Assembly: GCF_016741875.1 (NCBI RefSeq)
Contig: NZ_JAERRF010000019.1
Span: 62,001-126,000 of the forward strand
Source: Streptomyces coffeae
GTDB taxonomy: Bacteria > Actinomycetota > Actinomycetes > Streptomycetales > Streptomycetaceae
DNA length: 64,000 nucleotides
Direction: 5' to 3'
The notes below the pieces were generated by a model that was not told the DNA's origin, did no database searches, and saw only the letters and a list, made by a program, of their open reading frames with translations. The translations under genes were made by a program, and so were the position numbers. This document shows, in pieces, positions 36,190 to 48,098 of this stretch (positions are counted from its first letter, which is position 1; every line of letters begins with the position of its first letter).

Positions 36190-36945
36190 GTGACGGAGGA
36201 CGGTAAGGGCGGAGCACCACCGGTGACCGCACGGGTGGTGGTGGTCGACGACCAGACCGTGGTGCGCGAGGGGATCGTGATGCTGCTCGGGCTCCTCCCC
36301 GGCATCGAGGTCGTCGGAGCGGCCGGCGATGGCGAGGAGGCGCTGCGGCTCGTCGCCGAACTCGCCCCGGACGTCGTCCTGATGGATCTGCGGATGCCGC
36401 GCTGCGACGGTGTCGAGGCCACCCGCCGGGTGCGCGCCGCCCACCCGGACACCCAGGTCGTCGTGCTGACCACCTACGCCGACGACGACTCGCTCTTCCC
36501 CGCGCTGCGCGCCGGTGCCCGCGGCTATCTCACCAAGGACGCCGACGCGGACGAGATCCTGCGGGCCGTCCAGGACGTGATGTCCGGGGACGCCGGGCTG
36601 TCCCCGAAGGTGCAGCGGCTGCTGCTGGAGCGGCTCGCCGAACGGGACGGGCTCGCCCCCGCCGCGCCCCGGCCGCCCGGCGCCGTACCACCTCCCGGTG
36701 GCCCCGGCGCACTGCCCGACGGGCTCACCCCTCGGGAGGCGGAGGTCCTGGCGCTGGTCGCGGAGGGGTTCTCCAACGCGGAGATCGCGCGCAGTCTGCA
36801 TGTCGCCCCCGCGACCGTGAAGACCCACATCAACAACCTCTTCGCCAAGACCGGAGTGCGCGACCGGGCCCAGGCCGTCCGCTATGCCTACCGCCACGGC
36901 ATCGCCCGGCCACCCGGGGACACTTCCGCGGCGTTCGTCACCTGA
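36190..36945 (+). CDS. NarL/FixJ-type response regulator
   Basis: About 251 residues from GTG 36190; GTG 36222 is an alternative start that would begin right at the receiver domain. The receiver has acidic VVDDQ, the phosphorylation site Asp66 in VVLMDLRMP, and LTTYADDDS and YLTKDA. A Pro-rich linker leads to the LuxR-type DNA-binding domain (LTPREAEVLALVAEGFSNAEI, then VKTHINNLFAKTGVRDRAQA). It is the partner of the kinase encoded 120 bp upstream. Confidence 0.92.
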   Translation: MTEDGKGGAPPVTARVVVVDDQTVVREGIVMLLGLLPGIEVVGAAGDGEEALRLVAELAPDVVLMDLRMPRCDGVEATRRVRAAHPDTQVVVLTTYADDDSLFPALRAGARGYLTKDADADEILRAVQDVMSGDAGLSPKVQRLLLERLAERDGLAPAAPRPPGAVPPPGGPGALPDGLTPREAEVLALVAEGFSNAEIARSLHVAPATVKTHINNLFAKTGVRDRAQAVRYAYRHGIARPPGDTSAAFVT

Positions 36946-37049
36946 GTCACCTGATGGGGTGAACGTCCGGTATTGAAGGGCCCGGGATCTTCCGGATCTG
37001 CCCATCCTTGGGCACGCGGCCAATGCGGCAGTGAGCAAGGAGTGTTCGG

Positions 37050-37502
37050 GTGGACATGCACAACGCGCGCGATACGGGGCCGGCCCGGCTGGACGATCCC
37101 TGGTACGACGCGCTCGCGTCCGGCTGGGGAGAGCCGGACGACACCGACAGCAGAGCCCGGCGAGTGAGCCCGCCCGCCGCGGAGGAGGTCTACACGGAGG
37201 TGCACGGCAGCGCCGCGTTCCAGGAAGTGCGCAGGCGCTACCGCCGGTTCGTCTTTCCGGCGGCCGCCGCGTTCTTGCTCTGGTACCTGGTCTATGTCGT
37301 CGCGGCGACCACAGCTCCCGATCTGATGGCCCGCCGCGTGATCGGCGTCCTCAATGTCGCGATGGTCGCCGGACTCGCCCAGTTCGCCACCACCTTCCTC
37401 CTCACCTGGGCGTATGCCCGTCATGCCCGGCTGCGCCGGGACCGCGTCGCACTCGAACTGCGCTGGGTGACCCAGGAGATGATGCGGGGGCACGGGCGGT
37501 GA
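37050..37502 (+). CDS. DUF485 membrane protein, partner of the symporter
   Basis: 150 residues from GTG 37050, with AAGGAG seven bases upstream. A soluble N-terminal part is followed by VYTEVHGSAAFQEVRRRYRRFVFP, which is the DUF485 signature, then two membrane helices (about 68-88 and 100-122). Family members (such as YjcH in E. coli) accompany ActP-type symporters. Here the symporter start overlaps its stop by four bases (GTGA). Confidence 0.88.
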   Translation: MDMHNARDTGPARLDDPWYDALASGWGEPDDTDSRARRVSPPAAEEVYTEVHGSAAFQEVRRRYRRFVFPAAAAFLLWYLVYVVAATTAPDLMARRVIGVLNVAMVAGLAQFATTFLLTWAYARHARLRRDRVALELRWVTQEMMRGHGR

Positions 37503-39106
37503 CCGGCAATCAACAGGGCCTTGCGCTGCTGCTCTTCGGCGTCTTCGTGGCCGCCACGCTCGGGATCACCACCTGGGCGGGCCGTCGGCGTCATGGCTCA
37601 CCCGAGGAGTTCTACGCGGGCGGACGCCTGTTCTCGCCCATGGAGAATGGTTTCGCGATCGCCGGTGACTACATGTCGGCCGCTTCCTTCCTCGGCATTT
37701 CGGGACTGATCGCGCTCTTCGGATACGACGGGGTGCTCTACTGCGTCGGCTTCTTCGTCGCCTGGCTGGTGGTGCTCCTCCTGGTGGCCGAACTGGTTCG
37801 CAACTGCGGCCGGTTCACCCTGGCCGACGTACTGGCCGCCCGGATGCGCGAGCGCCCGGTCCGGATCGCCGCGGGCGTCTCGTCGGTCACCGTCTGTGTG
37901 CTCTATCTCGTCGCCCAGATGGTCGGCGCGGGCAGTCTGGTCGCCCTGCTGCTCGGTGAGACCGGTACCCACGCCCGCACCTGGACGGTCATCGGCGTCG
38001 GCACCCTGATGGTGGTCTTCGTAACGCTCGGCGGGATGCGCGCCACGACCTGGATCCAGATCGTCAAGGCCGTGCTGCTGATGGGCGGGGCGGTCGCGCT
38101 GACGGTCCTGGTGCTCGTCCGCTTCCACGGCGACATCGACGCGCTGCTGAGCTCGGCGGCGCGACACAGCGGGCACGGCTCCGACTTCCTCGCCCCCGGC
38201 CTCAAGTACGGCGGCGACTGGACCGCGCGGCTGGACTTCGTGAGCCTGGGGCTGGCCCTGGTGCTGGGCACCGCCGGGCTGCCGCACATCCTCTCGCGCT
38301 TCTACACGGTGCCCACCGCCCGGGCCGCACGCCGCTCGGTCATCTGGTCCATCGGCCTGATCGGCGGCTTCTACCTGATGACGATCGTGCTCGGCTTCGG
38401 CGCGGCCGCGGTGCTGGGCACCGATGCCGTACGGTCCTCCAACGCGGCCGGGAACACGGCCGTTCCACTGCTCGCCCTGGATCTCGGCGGCGGCGCCGGG
38501 TCGACCGGGGGGACGGTGCTGTTCGCGGTCGTCGCCGCCGTCGCCTTCGCCACCATCCTGGCTGTCGTCGCGGGCATCACCCTCGCCTCCTCGGCGTCCG
38601 TCGCCCATGACCTGTACGCCTCGCTGAGCCGCCGGACCGACCGCACCCCGCGCAGCGAGGTCGCGGTCGCGCGGCTCGCGGCGGTGGGGATCGGGGCGGC
38701 GGCGATCGGTCTCGGGTTGCTCGCCCAGGACCTCAATGTGGCCTTCCTGGTCGGGCTCGCCTTTGCCGCCGCGGCGTCCGCAAACCTTCCGGTGCTGCTG
38801 TATTCGCTGTTCTGGCGGCGGTTCACCACCCGGGGCGCGGTGTGGTCGGTCTACGGCGGGCTGATTCCGGCGGTGGTGCTGGTGGTGCTGTCCCCGGTGG
38901 TCTCCGGCAGTCCGGGCGCGATCTTCCCCGGGCTGGACTTCCATGTCTTCCCGCTGGAGAACCCGGGCCTGGTCTCCGTACCGCTCGGCTTCCTCGCGGG
39001 CTGGATCGGCACGGTCACCTCGCCCGCGGCCGTGGACACCGCCGGGCACGCTGCCAAACACGCGGAGACGGAGGTCCGGGCGCTCACCGGGGCCGGGGCC
39101 GCCTGA
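37499..39106 (+). CDS. Sodium:solute symporter (ActP/MctC-like monocarboxylate transporter)
   Basis: A protein of 535 residues with about 13 membrane segments. Motifs of the SSS family are FYAGGRLFSPMENGFAIAGDYMSAASFLGISG and LVLGTAGLPHILSRFYTVP. It is close to ActP-type acetate or short-chain monocarboxylate carriers. GTG 37499 overlaps the DUF485 stop. The CitA/CitB-type two-component genes face it from downstream and may control it; that is inference from position. Confidence 0.9.
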   Translation: MTGNQQGLALLLFGVFVAATLGITTWAGRRRHGSPEEFYAGGRLFSPMENGFAIAGDYMSAASFLGISGLIALFGYDGVLYCVGFFVAWLVVLLLVAELVRNCGRFTLADVLAARMRERPVRIAAGVSSVTVCVLYLVAQMVGAGSLVALLLGETGTHARTWTVIGVGTLMVVFVTLGGMRATTWIQIVKAVLLMGGAVALTVLVLVRFHGDIDALLSSAARHSGHGSDFLAPGLKYGGDWTARLDFVSLGLALVLGTAGLPHILSRFYTVPTARAARRSVIWSIGLIGGFYLMTIVLGFGAAAVLGTDAVRSSNAAGNTAVPLLALDLGGGAGSTGGTVLFAVVAAVAFATILAVVAGITLASSASVAHDLYASLSRRTDRTPRSEVAVARLAAVGIGAAAIGLGLLAQDLNVAFLVGLAFAAAASANLPVLLYSLFWRRFTTRGAVWSVYGGLIPAVVLVVLSPVVSGSPGAIFPGLDFHVFPLENPGLVSVPLGFLAGWIGTVTSPAAVDTAGHAAKHAETEVRALTGAGAA

Positions 39107-39135
39107 CACCGTGTTCCACGGCCCGGGCAGCCCGC

Positions 39136-39837
39136 TCAGACCCAGACATAGCGGTGTTCGGGGCGGCCCGTCTCGCCGTACTTGAGGCTGAGCCGCACCC
39201 GGCCGGTACGCTCCAGCAGCTTCAGATAGCGCTGTGCGGTCTGCCGGCTCAGCGACGACCGCTCGGCGACCTCCTGGGCCGACAGCGGCCCTTCGGCGCC
39301 GCGCAGCACCTCACGGACGAGATCGGCGGTGAGCGCGGAGTGGCCTTTGGGCAGCTCCGCGGGCCCGGCCGAGGCGCCGCCCAGCGCGCCGAAGATCCGG
39401 TCCACCTGGTCCTGACCGGCCTCGCCACCGCCCTCCAGCGCACGGCGCAGCGCCGCATAGCCCGCCAACTTGGCGCGCAGCCCGGCGAAGGTGAAGGGTT
39501 TGACCAGGTACTGGAGGGCGCCGTGGCGCATGGCCGCCTGGACGGTCGCGATGTCGCGGGCGGCGGTCACCATGATGATGTCCGTGTGGTGGCCGAGCCG
39601 GCGCAGCCGCCCCACCAGCGCGAGCCCCGTCTCGTCCGGCAGATAGTGGTCCAGCAGGACGAGATCGGCGTGGCCACGCTCCAGGAAGGCCAGCGCCTCG
39701 GCGGCCGAATGCGCCTGTCCCGCCACGTGGAAGCCCGCCACCTTGCCGACGTAGGCCGCGTTCACCCGGGCCACGCGCACATCGTCGTCCACCACCAGCA
39801 CCTCGATGGGCGCGGGTGGACCGGGTCTGTCGGTCAT
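39136..39837 (-). CDS. Response regulator of the CitB/DcuR (DpiA) type
   Basis: A protein of 233 residues. The receiver has VLVVDDD, Asp63 in LVLLDHYLP and a late Lys in YLVKPF. The C-terminal helix-turn-helix is EVAERSSLSRQTAQRYLKLLERTG, as in DpiA and DcuR. These regulators usually switch on uptake of citrate, C4-dicarboxylates or similar acids. Its start overlaps the stop of the kinase gene by four bases, so the kinase-regulator pair is one unit. Confidence 0.92.
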   Translation of the reverse strand: MTDRPGPPAPIEVLVVDDDVRVARVNAAYVGKVAGFHVAGQAHSAAEALAFLERGHADLVLLDHYLPDETGLALVGRLRRLGHHTDIIMVTAARDIATVQAAMRHGALQYLVKPFTFAGLRAKLAGYAALRRALEGGGEAGQDQVDRIFGALGGASAGPAELPKGHSALTADLVREVLRGAEGPLSAQEVAERSSLSRQTAQRYLKLLERTGRVRLSLKYGETGRPEHRYVWV

Positions 39838-41510
39838 CGTGGCTCTCCTGTCGCGGTCAGCGGTGCCCCACCCGGTTCCTCGGCCAGCGCCTCGGGGAGG
39901 ACCACGGTGAACTCCGCGCCCCCGCCCTCGCTGCTGGACACCTGTGCGCTGCCACCCTGACGTTCGGCGAGCCGTCGCACCAGGGCAAGACCGATACCGC
40001 GCTTCCCGTGCGCGGGTGGCTCCTTGGTCGACCAGCCCTCGGTGAAGACCAGGTCGCGGCGGTCGGGCGGAACACCGGGGCCGGTGTCGGAGACGCGCAG
40101 GCGCACCGTACGCGTACGGTCGTCCGCGCGCAGCGCCACCTCGACCCGCGGTTCGCGCGATCCGACGGCCGCGTCCAGGGCGTTGTCGATGAGGTTGCCG
40201 ACGATCGTCACCAGGCCCGGCGGATCCACCAGCCGGTCCGGCAGCAGGGTGTCGTCGGCGAGGGCCAGGGAGACACCGCGCTCGGTGGCGACGGTGGCCT
40301 TGCCCACCAGGAGCGCGGCGAGCAGCGGGTCATGGACCCGCTCGGTGACCTGCTCGGCGGTGGCACGGTGCACCCCGACCGCCTCGGTGATGAACTCCGT
40401 GGCCTCCACGTGCAGTCCCAGCTCCAGCAGGCCCAGGAGGGTGTGCATCCGGTTGGCGTGCTCGTGGTCCTGGGCGCGCAGGGCGTCGATCAGCCCACGG
40501 GTGCCGTCCAGTTCGCGGCCCAGCCGCTCCAGCTCGGTGCGGTCGCGGAGGGTGGCCACGGCGCCGCCGTCGTCCGTCGGCATCCGGTTGGCGACCAGCA
40601 CCCGTCCGCCGGAGACGGTCAGCAGATCGGCACCGGTGACCCGCCCGGTGAGCACATCGGCCGTACGGCCCGGTGGCAGCACCGCCTCCAGCGGCTGTCC
40701 GGTGTCCTCGGTACGCAGCTCCAGCAGCCGCTGGGCCTCGTCGTTCAGCAGCCGGATGCGGCCGCGCGCGTCGAGGGCGACCACACCTTCGCGGATGCCG
40801 TGCAGCATCGCCTCGCGCTCGGCGAGCAGCGCCGAGATATCGGAGAAGGCCAGGTCATGGGTGCGGCGCTGAAGTCTGCGGGAGACCAGATACGCCGCGA
40901 GCGCGCCGGCGGCGAGCGCCCCGCCCGCGTACGCGAGCATCCCGGGCACGGCGCCGACCAGCCGTCCGCGCACCGTCTCGTACGCGATGCCCACCGAGAC
41001 GGCGCCCACGATGCGGCCGTCCGCGTCGCGCAGCGGCACCTTGCCGCGTGCGGACCGGCCGAGGGTGCCCTGATCGATCTGCATGACCTCGCGGCCCGCA
41101 AGGGCCTCACTGGGGTCGGTGGAGACATGTCTGCCGATCTCCTGCGGGGAGGTGTGCGACCAGCGGACCCCGTTCCGGTCCATGATCACGACGTACTCGG
41201 CGCCGGTCGCTCGGCGGATCCGCTCCGCCTCGGTCTGCACGGGGCCGCCGGGGGAGGGGCGCGTGTGCTGGAGCGCTTCGGCCAGCCGGGGCCGGGCGGC
41301 CGTGGTCTGCGCGATGGCGAGGGCGCGGCGCATGGCCTGGTCGTCCAGCTGCGAGCCGAGGGGGGCGAGGAAGAGGCCGGTCGCGAGCACGGTGACGCCC
41401 GTGGCGATGGCCAGCTGCATCAGCAGGACCTGGGAGAAGACGCGTCGGGGCCAGCCGATGCGCCACCTGGTGGCCGCGAGCCGCGGCCGCGGCGGTATCG
41501 CGGCGCTCAT
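39834..41510 (-). CDS. Sensor histidine kinase of the CitA/DcuS type
   Basis: A protein of 558 residues. A membrane helix at about 25-52 is followed by an extracytoplasmic PAS-like domain (55-180, with RSARGKVPLRDADGRIVGAVSVG, typical of CitA sensors), a second helix at about 186-210, a cytoplasmic PAS domain, and the dimerisation helix with His349 in RAQDHEHANRMH. The ATPase domain has NLIDNALDAA, DTGPGVPP and KRGIGLALV. It binds its ligand outside the membrane, probably a carboxylate. The nearby acetate-type symporter agrees with that. Confidence 0.93.
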   Translation of the reverse strand: MSAAIPPRPRLAATRWRIGWPRRVFSQVLLMQLAIATGVTVLATGLFLAPLGSQLDDQAMRRALAIAQTTAARPRLAEALQHTRPSPGGPVQTEAERIRRATGAEYVVIMDRNGVRWSHTSPQEIGRHVSTDPSEALAGREVMQIDQGTLGRSARGKVPLRDADGRIVGAVSVGIAYETVRGRLVGAVPGMLAYAGGALAAGALAAYLVSRRLQRRTHDLAFSDISALLAEREAMLHGIREGVVALDARGRIRLLNDEAQRLLELRTEDTGQPLEAVLPPGRTADVLTGRVTGADLLTVSGGRVLVANRMPTDDGGAVATLRDRTELERLGRELDGTRGLIDALRAQDHEHANRMHTLLGLLELGLHVEATEFITEAVGVHRATAEQVTERVHDPLLAALLVGKATVATERGVSLALADDTLLPDRLVDPPGLVTIVGNLIDNALDAAVGSREPRVEVALRADDRTRTVRLRVSDTGPGVPPDRRDLVFTEGWSTKEPPAHGKRGIGLALVRRLAERQGGSAQVSSSEGGGAEFTVVLPEALAEEPGGAPLTATGEPR

Positions 41511-42234
41511 GGCAACGAAGGGTAACCAAGGGCGCGGGCGCGGGGACGGGGTCGGGAGGCCGCACGATTGACGGGGCCGGGGGCCCGGACCCCGGCCTTC
41601 GGACGCGCGGGCCCCGGCCGCCGGGCCTCCGGGCGGCCGGGCCTCGGCATCCGGGCTGCGGGTTTCGGGCGGGGGTCCGGTCCCGGGTCTCCGGGCAGCC
41701 GGGTCTCTGGGCCGTCAGGGGGCCGGGTCCCGGGTCTCCGGCCTGGCTCTGCGGGCCGCTGGGTCTCTGGGCCGTCGGGCGGCCGGGTCCCGGGTCTCCT
41801 GGCCGTCAGGCCGCCGGGCAGCCGCGTCTTCGGGAAACCGGAGGGGCCCCGGCATCAGGGTCGCAGTTGGCGGGCGCGGGGATCCGGCCTCGGGTCTCCG
41901 GCTGCCCGGGACTCCGGGCAGCCGGGACTCCGACCGCCGGGTTTCCGGCCCGGATCGCCGGCTCTCTGGGCCGCCGGGCCGCCGAGCCCTCGGGTCTCCT
42001 GGTCGTCAGGCCGCCGGGCAGTCCGGTCTCCGGGACGCCGGGCCATCAGTCCGCCGGGCCTTCGGCAATCGGGCGGGCCCCGGCTCCGGGCCGCGGTTCC
42101 CGGCGCGGGGATCCGGCGTACGGGCGGGGCCGGGCCGCTGGGCACGGGCCTCCCGTGGCTCAGCGCGTGGGGCGCCGGAGCTCAGCACGTCCGGTGCGAG
42201 GGGCCACAGGGCTCAGGCCCGGGCATGACCGGGC
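41511..42234. repeat. Repeat-rich non-coding G+C stretch
   Basis: About 720 bp with no credible gene. It consists of variants of GGGTCTCNGGGCCGTC and GCCGCCGGGCAGCCGGG. Within it, a 39-bp unit at 41701-41739 recurs at 41761-41799 with two mismatches, an exact 60-bp period. Further degenerate copies lie near 41805-42060. Open frames across it give only Pro/Gly/Arg-rich nonsense. Confidence 0.75.
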
Positions 42235-43245
42235 TCAGTGGCGGGCCGCAGCCACCGCGCGGGCGTCGTGGGTCACCGCGCGCGTCGCGCGGATGCCGAC
42301 GACCTCCATCCGGGCCGGGGAGCCCAGCGCGGAACCGCAGCTCTCCGGGCGGGGCGGGGCGGACGCGACCTGGGCGACGCTCACCCGCCACTCCCGGCCG
42401 TCGCGGTGCGCGACGGTCACGGACCAGGTGGGTGCCGCGCCGTCGGTCCGTGTCACGGTGAGCGCCTCGGCGCCGTCCTCGCCGGTGATGGCGCGGACCG
42501 CCAGCTCCGCCGCCTGGCCCGGGCGCTCCCACGCGGAGCGGCCTCGGCAGCCCTCGATGACAACGCGCCCGCCGCGCAGCGCCTCCAGGACCTCGTGCAC
42601 ACCCTGTGTCGTGGCGCGCCCGTAGGTGTACCCGTGCGGCAGCACGACGAGCGTCGGCGAGAAGCGGTGGCCTCCGATGTGGGTGACCTCCCAGGTGCCG
42701 TCGACCCCGGACGCGGCGAGCTCGGCGGCCAGCGGACGGCCGAGGAGGGCACAGCAGCGGTCCCGCTTGCCGTTGGTGCAGACGAGCACCAGCGGATCGC
42801 CGGTGTACTCCTCCCACTGCCCGGGGACGCCCTGGGCGGCCTGTCGCCCGGAGGGTTCGCCGTCCGCCGGGCTCAGCGTCAGACCGGCCGGATCACCGGC
42901 GCCCAGCGCCGCGAAGTCGAGGCCGCGCAGCCGTCCGGGGTCGGTGAGCGCGGTGGTGCGGATCCAGGAGCGGCCGGGCCGGGTGTGGGCGACGAACACG
43001 CGGTGCCGCGCACCGGTGTGCAGATCGGCGTGGCGGCCTGGGCGGCGGATGAGCGCGACCCGTACGCCGGTGTCCTTGGCGGCGCGCTCCAGCGCGCGGC
43101 CCACGGCCGGGTCGAGATGACTCGCCGTGAGGGCCTCGGTGCCCCACGGACCGGGTTGTTCGACCAGCAGCCAGGTGGGGGCGGTGGCCGCCGTCCCGGC
43201 GAGCGGCTCGGACAGGTCGCGGGAAGCGGTCGCGCACGTGCTCAC
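42235..43245 (-). CDS. Sucrase/ferredoxin-like protein
   Basis: A protein of 336 residues. The thioredoxin-like [2Fe-2S] core has Cys in LVCTNGKRDRCCALLG (about 153-168), followed by EVTHIGGHRFSPTLVVLP, the two halves of the family's cluster site. It is a cytoplasmic iron-sulfur protein of poorly known function, possibly a reductase. A strong iron box lies directly upstream of its start (43246-43264), so it should be made when iron is scarce. It has no neighbours in an operon. Confidence 0.88.
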   Translation of the reverse strand: MSTCATASRDLSEPLAGTAATAPTWLLVEQPGPWGTEALTASHLDPAVGRALERAAKDTGVRVALIRRPGRHADLHTGARHRVFVAHTRPGRSWIRTTALTDPGRLRGLDFAALGAGDPAGLTLSPADGEPSGRQAAQGVPGQWEEYTGDPLVLVCTNGKRDRCCALLGRPLAAELAASGVDGTWEVTHIGGHRFSPTLVVLPHGYTYGRATTQGVHEVLEALRGGRVVIEGCRGRSAWERPGQAAELAVRAITGEDGAEALTVTRTDGAAPTWSVTVAHRDGREWRVSVAQVASAPPRPESCGSALGSPARMEVVGIRATRAVTHDARAVAAARH

Positions 43246-43264
43246 GAAGGTAAGCCTAACCTCT
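43246..43264. promoter_or_regulatory. Iron box (DmdR1/IdeR operator)
   Basis: On the minus strand the core reads AGGTTAGGCTTACCT, matching the core of the actinobacterial DtxR/IdeR consensus TTAGGTTAGGCTAACCTAA at all but one base. It abuts the ATG at 43245. Confidence 0.82.
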
Positions 43265-43438
43265 CTCGATCGGCATGGCGCGCCGGAGTGGGACAGGGGG
43301 AGTCACGTGAGTCACATCACGTCTCCAGGGCCCCATGGCCGGAGGGTCACGTTCCGTATTCGGCGCCGTACATGCGGTTCCGCGATGCGGAAACACACGG
43401 GAGAATGGCGGACACGGGGGCGGGGAGGCGGGGCTCGG

Positions 43439-43846
43439 ATGAGTGGTTTATGGGCGCGGTGGCGGGGGCGCAGGGGAAGACGCGGAGGACGGCGAAGGCT
43501 GGATCCCGCCCTGAAGTCGATGGTGCGGGCGGCCTACCGCGACGGGCGGCCCCTCCCCGAGCCGCTCGCCCGCAAGGCGGCGCACTCCGGTGACCGCCAG
43601 GGCATGACGGTCTACGGCATCGGGCTGGGCAACCGGGGCGCGTACGCCGAGGCGGTGCACTGGCTGGGCAAGGCAGTTGACGCGGGGGACACCTCGGCGA
43701 TGGTGGTCCTCGGCACGCTGCACATGGACCTGGGCAATCTCGGCGAAGCGGAGCGGCACTTCCGCAGGGCCGCCGACCGTGGACACTCCGGCGCCCGCGT
43801 CGCCCTCCACCAGCTGCGCGCCCGCCGCAACGGCAGCGGCCACTGA
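43439..43846 (+). CDS. SEL1/TPR-like repeat protein with a TTA codon
   Basis: 135 residues from ATG 43439, with GGGGAGG upstream. After a basic segment there are two or three helical SEL1-like repeats (GMTVYGIGLGNRGAYAEAVHW, SAMVVLGTLHMDLGNLGEAERHF, GARVALHQL). Such repeats bind other proteins. Codon 4 (43448-43450) is TTA, the rare leucine codon read by the bldA tRNA, so translation may be confined to late growth or development. An earlier in-frame ATG (43385) is possible and keeps the TTA. Confidence 0.78.
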   Translation: MSGLWARWRGRRGRRGGRRRLDPALKSMVRAAYRDGRPLPEPLARKAAHSGDRQGMTVYGIGLGNRGAYAEAVHWLGKAVDAGDTSAMVVLGTLHMDLGNLGEAERHFRRAADRGHSGARVALHQLRARRNGSGH

Positions 43847-43940
43847 AGCCCTGCGGGAGCCCCCCGGGGAGTCGTACACGGCCGCGGCCGGACGGGGACG
43901 CCCTGGTCCACCTACGCGCCCCGGCCCACCCCCTACGCGC

Positions 43941-43976
43941 GCGGGGGCGCGGCACCCCGTGGTGCCGCGCCCCCGT
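43941..43976. terminator. Bidirectional terminator between the repeat gene and parC
   Basis: GGGGGCGCGGCACC (43943-43956) pairs perfectly with GGTGCCGCGCCCCC (43961-43974) around ccgt. It lies between convergent genes. Confidence 0.85.
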
Positions 43977-44007
43977 CCCGTTCAGCGCCGTGTGGCCCGC
44001 CGCCGGC

Positions 44008-46461
<2,454 letters not shown>

Positions 46462-46733
46462 CGCGCGTGCGGCTCCTTCAACTGCCGGGGCGGGATCTGA
46501 CGGCGTCCATTGTGGCCCGGCCCGCCGACAACTGTGGAACGGGCCGTGGACGAGCGTGCCCGCGCCCCCTCCTGCGACCCGCTTCCGGGGGTGCCCCGGC
46601 CCCCCTGCGGCACCCCCCCGCGGGGGCGGAACGGGACCGGAACTTCGCCAGATGTCCGTGCGCTTGCATACAGTGACAGGAGCGCTCATCACGCGGCTCG
46701 CACCGCCTCCATCACGCGATCGAAGGGACGTAC

Positions 46734-48098
46734 ATGCCCATGGGTCACACGGCCACGCAACAGGCCGAATCCGGCGGCCTGAAAGCGACCGAGCATCGGC
46801 TGGCCAACGGACTGCGGGTGGTGCTCTCCGAGGACCACCTGACCCCGGTCGCCGCGATCTGTCTCTGGTACGACGTCGGCTCGCGCCACGAAGTCAAGGG
46901 GCGCACGGGCCTGGCTCACCTCTTCGAGCACCTGATGTTCCAGGGCTCGGCCCAGGTGACCGGCAACGGCCACTTCGAGCTGGTGCAGGGCGCCGGCGGG
47001 TCGCTCAACGGCACGACCAGCTTCGAGCGCACCAACTACTTCGAGACCATGCCCGCCCACCAGGTGGAGCTTGCGCTGTGGCTGGAGGCGGACCGGATGG
47101 GGTCCCTCCTGACCGCGCTGGACGAGGAGAGCCTGGAGAACCAGCGGGACGTCGTCAAGAACGAGCGCCGCCAGCGCTACGACAACGTGCCGTACGGCAC
47201 CGCCTTCGAGAAGCTGGTCGCCATGGCCTACCCCGAGGGCCACCCCTACCACCACACCCCCATCGGCTCGATGGCCGACCTGGACGCGGCCTCCCTGGAG
47301 GACGCGCGCGCGTTCTTCCGCACCTACTACGCGCCGAACAACGCGGTGCTGTCGGTCGTCGGCGACATCGACCCCGGGCAGACCCTCGCCTGGATCGAGA
47401 AGTACTTCGGCTCCATCCCCTCCCACGACGGCAAGCTGCCGCCCCGCGACGGCACCCTCCCGGTGGTGATCGGCGAGCAGCTGCGCGAGGTGGTGGAGGA
47501 GGAGGTCCCCGCCCGCGCCCTGATGGCTGCCTATCGGCTGCCGCAGGACGGCACCCGCGAGGCCGACGCCGCCGATCTGGCGCTGACCGTCCTCGGCGGC
47601 GGCGAGTCCTCCCGGCTCCACAACCGCCTGGTGCGCCGCGACCGCACCGCCGTCGCGGCCGGATTCGGCCTGCTGCGGCTCTCGGGCGCGCCGTCGCTCG
47701 GCTGGCTGGACGTGAAGACCTCCGGCGGTGTCGAGGTGCCCGCCATCGAGGCGGCGGTCGACGAGGAGCTGGCCCGCTTCGCCGAGGAGGGGCCGACCCC
47801 GCAGGAGATGGAGCGTGCCCAGGCGCAGATCGAGCGCGAGTGGCTGGACCGGCTGGCCACCATGGGCGGCCGGGCGGACGAGCTGTGCCGCTTCGCCGTG
47901 CTGTTCGGCGATCCGCAGCTGGCGCTGACCGCCGTGGAGCGGGTCCTCGACATCACCCCCGAGGAGGTGCGGGCCGTGGCCGCCGCGCGGCTGCGGCCGG
48001 ACAACCGCGCCGTGCTGGTCTACGAGCCCGTCCAGGGCGCCGAGTCCGCAGATGACGCCGCCGACGACACCGACGCAGAAGGGGAGGCGGCCCAGTGA
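46734..48098 (+). CDS. M16-family zinc metallopeptidase (catalytic subunit)
   Basis: A protein of 454 residues with ATG 46734 behind GAAGGGA. The inverted zinc motif HLFEHLMF (HxxEH) is at about 60, and the third ligand Glu lies in ENQRDVVKNERR about 75 residues on. It is a pitrilysin/processing-peptidase-like enzyme that takes peptides into a chamber. It overlaps the next gene, an M16 paralogue, by four bases, and the two products should form a heterodimer. Confidence 0.92.
   Translation: MPMGHTATQQAESGGLKATEHRLANGLRVVLSEDHLTPVAAICLWYDVGSRHEVKGRTGLAHLFEHLMFQGSAQVTGNGHFELVQGAGGSLNGTTSFERTNYFETMPAHQVELALWLEADRMGSLLTALDEESLENQRDVVKNERRQRYDNVPYGTAFEKLVAMAYPEGHPYHHTPIGSMADLDAASLEDARAFFRTYYAPNNAVLSVVGDIDPGQTLAWIEKYFGSIPSHDGKLPPRDGTLPVVIGEQLREVVEEEVPARALMAAYRLPQDGTREADAADLALTVLGGGESSRLHNRLVRRDRTAVAAGFGLLRLSGAPSLGWLDVKTSGGVEVPAIEAAVDEELARFAEEGPTPQEMERAQAQIEREWLDRLATMGGRADELCRFAVLFGDPQLALTAVERVLDITPEEVRAVAAARLRPDNRAVLVYEPVQGAESADDAADDTDAEGEAAQ

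Noticed and set aside
34933..37038. Minus-strand open frame opposite the kinase and response regulator
   Set aside because: Shadow of two coding genes and the gap between them.
41568..42461. Plus-strand open frame through the repeat-rich stretch
   Set aside because: Its product is only Gly/Pro/Arg/Ser repeats, it runs into the real minus-strand gene, and it has no good ribosome site.
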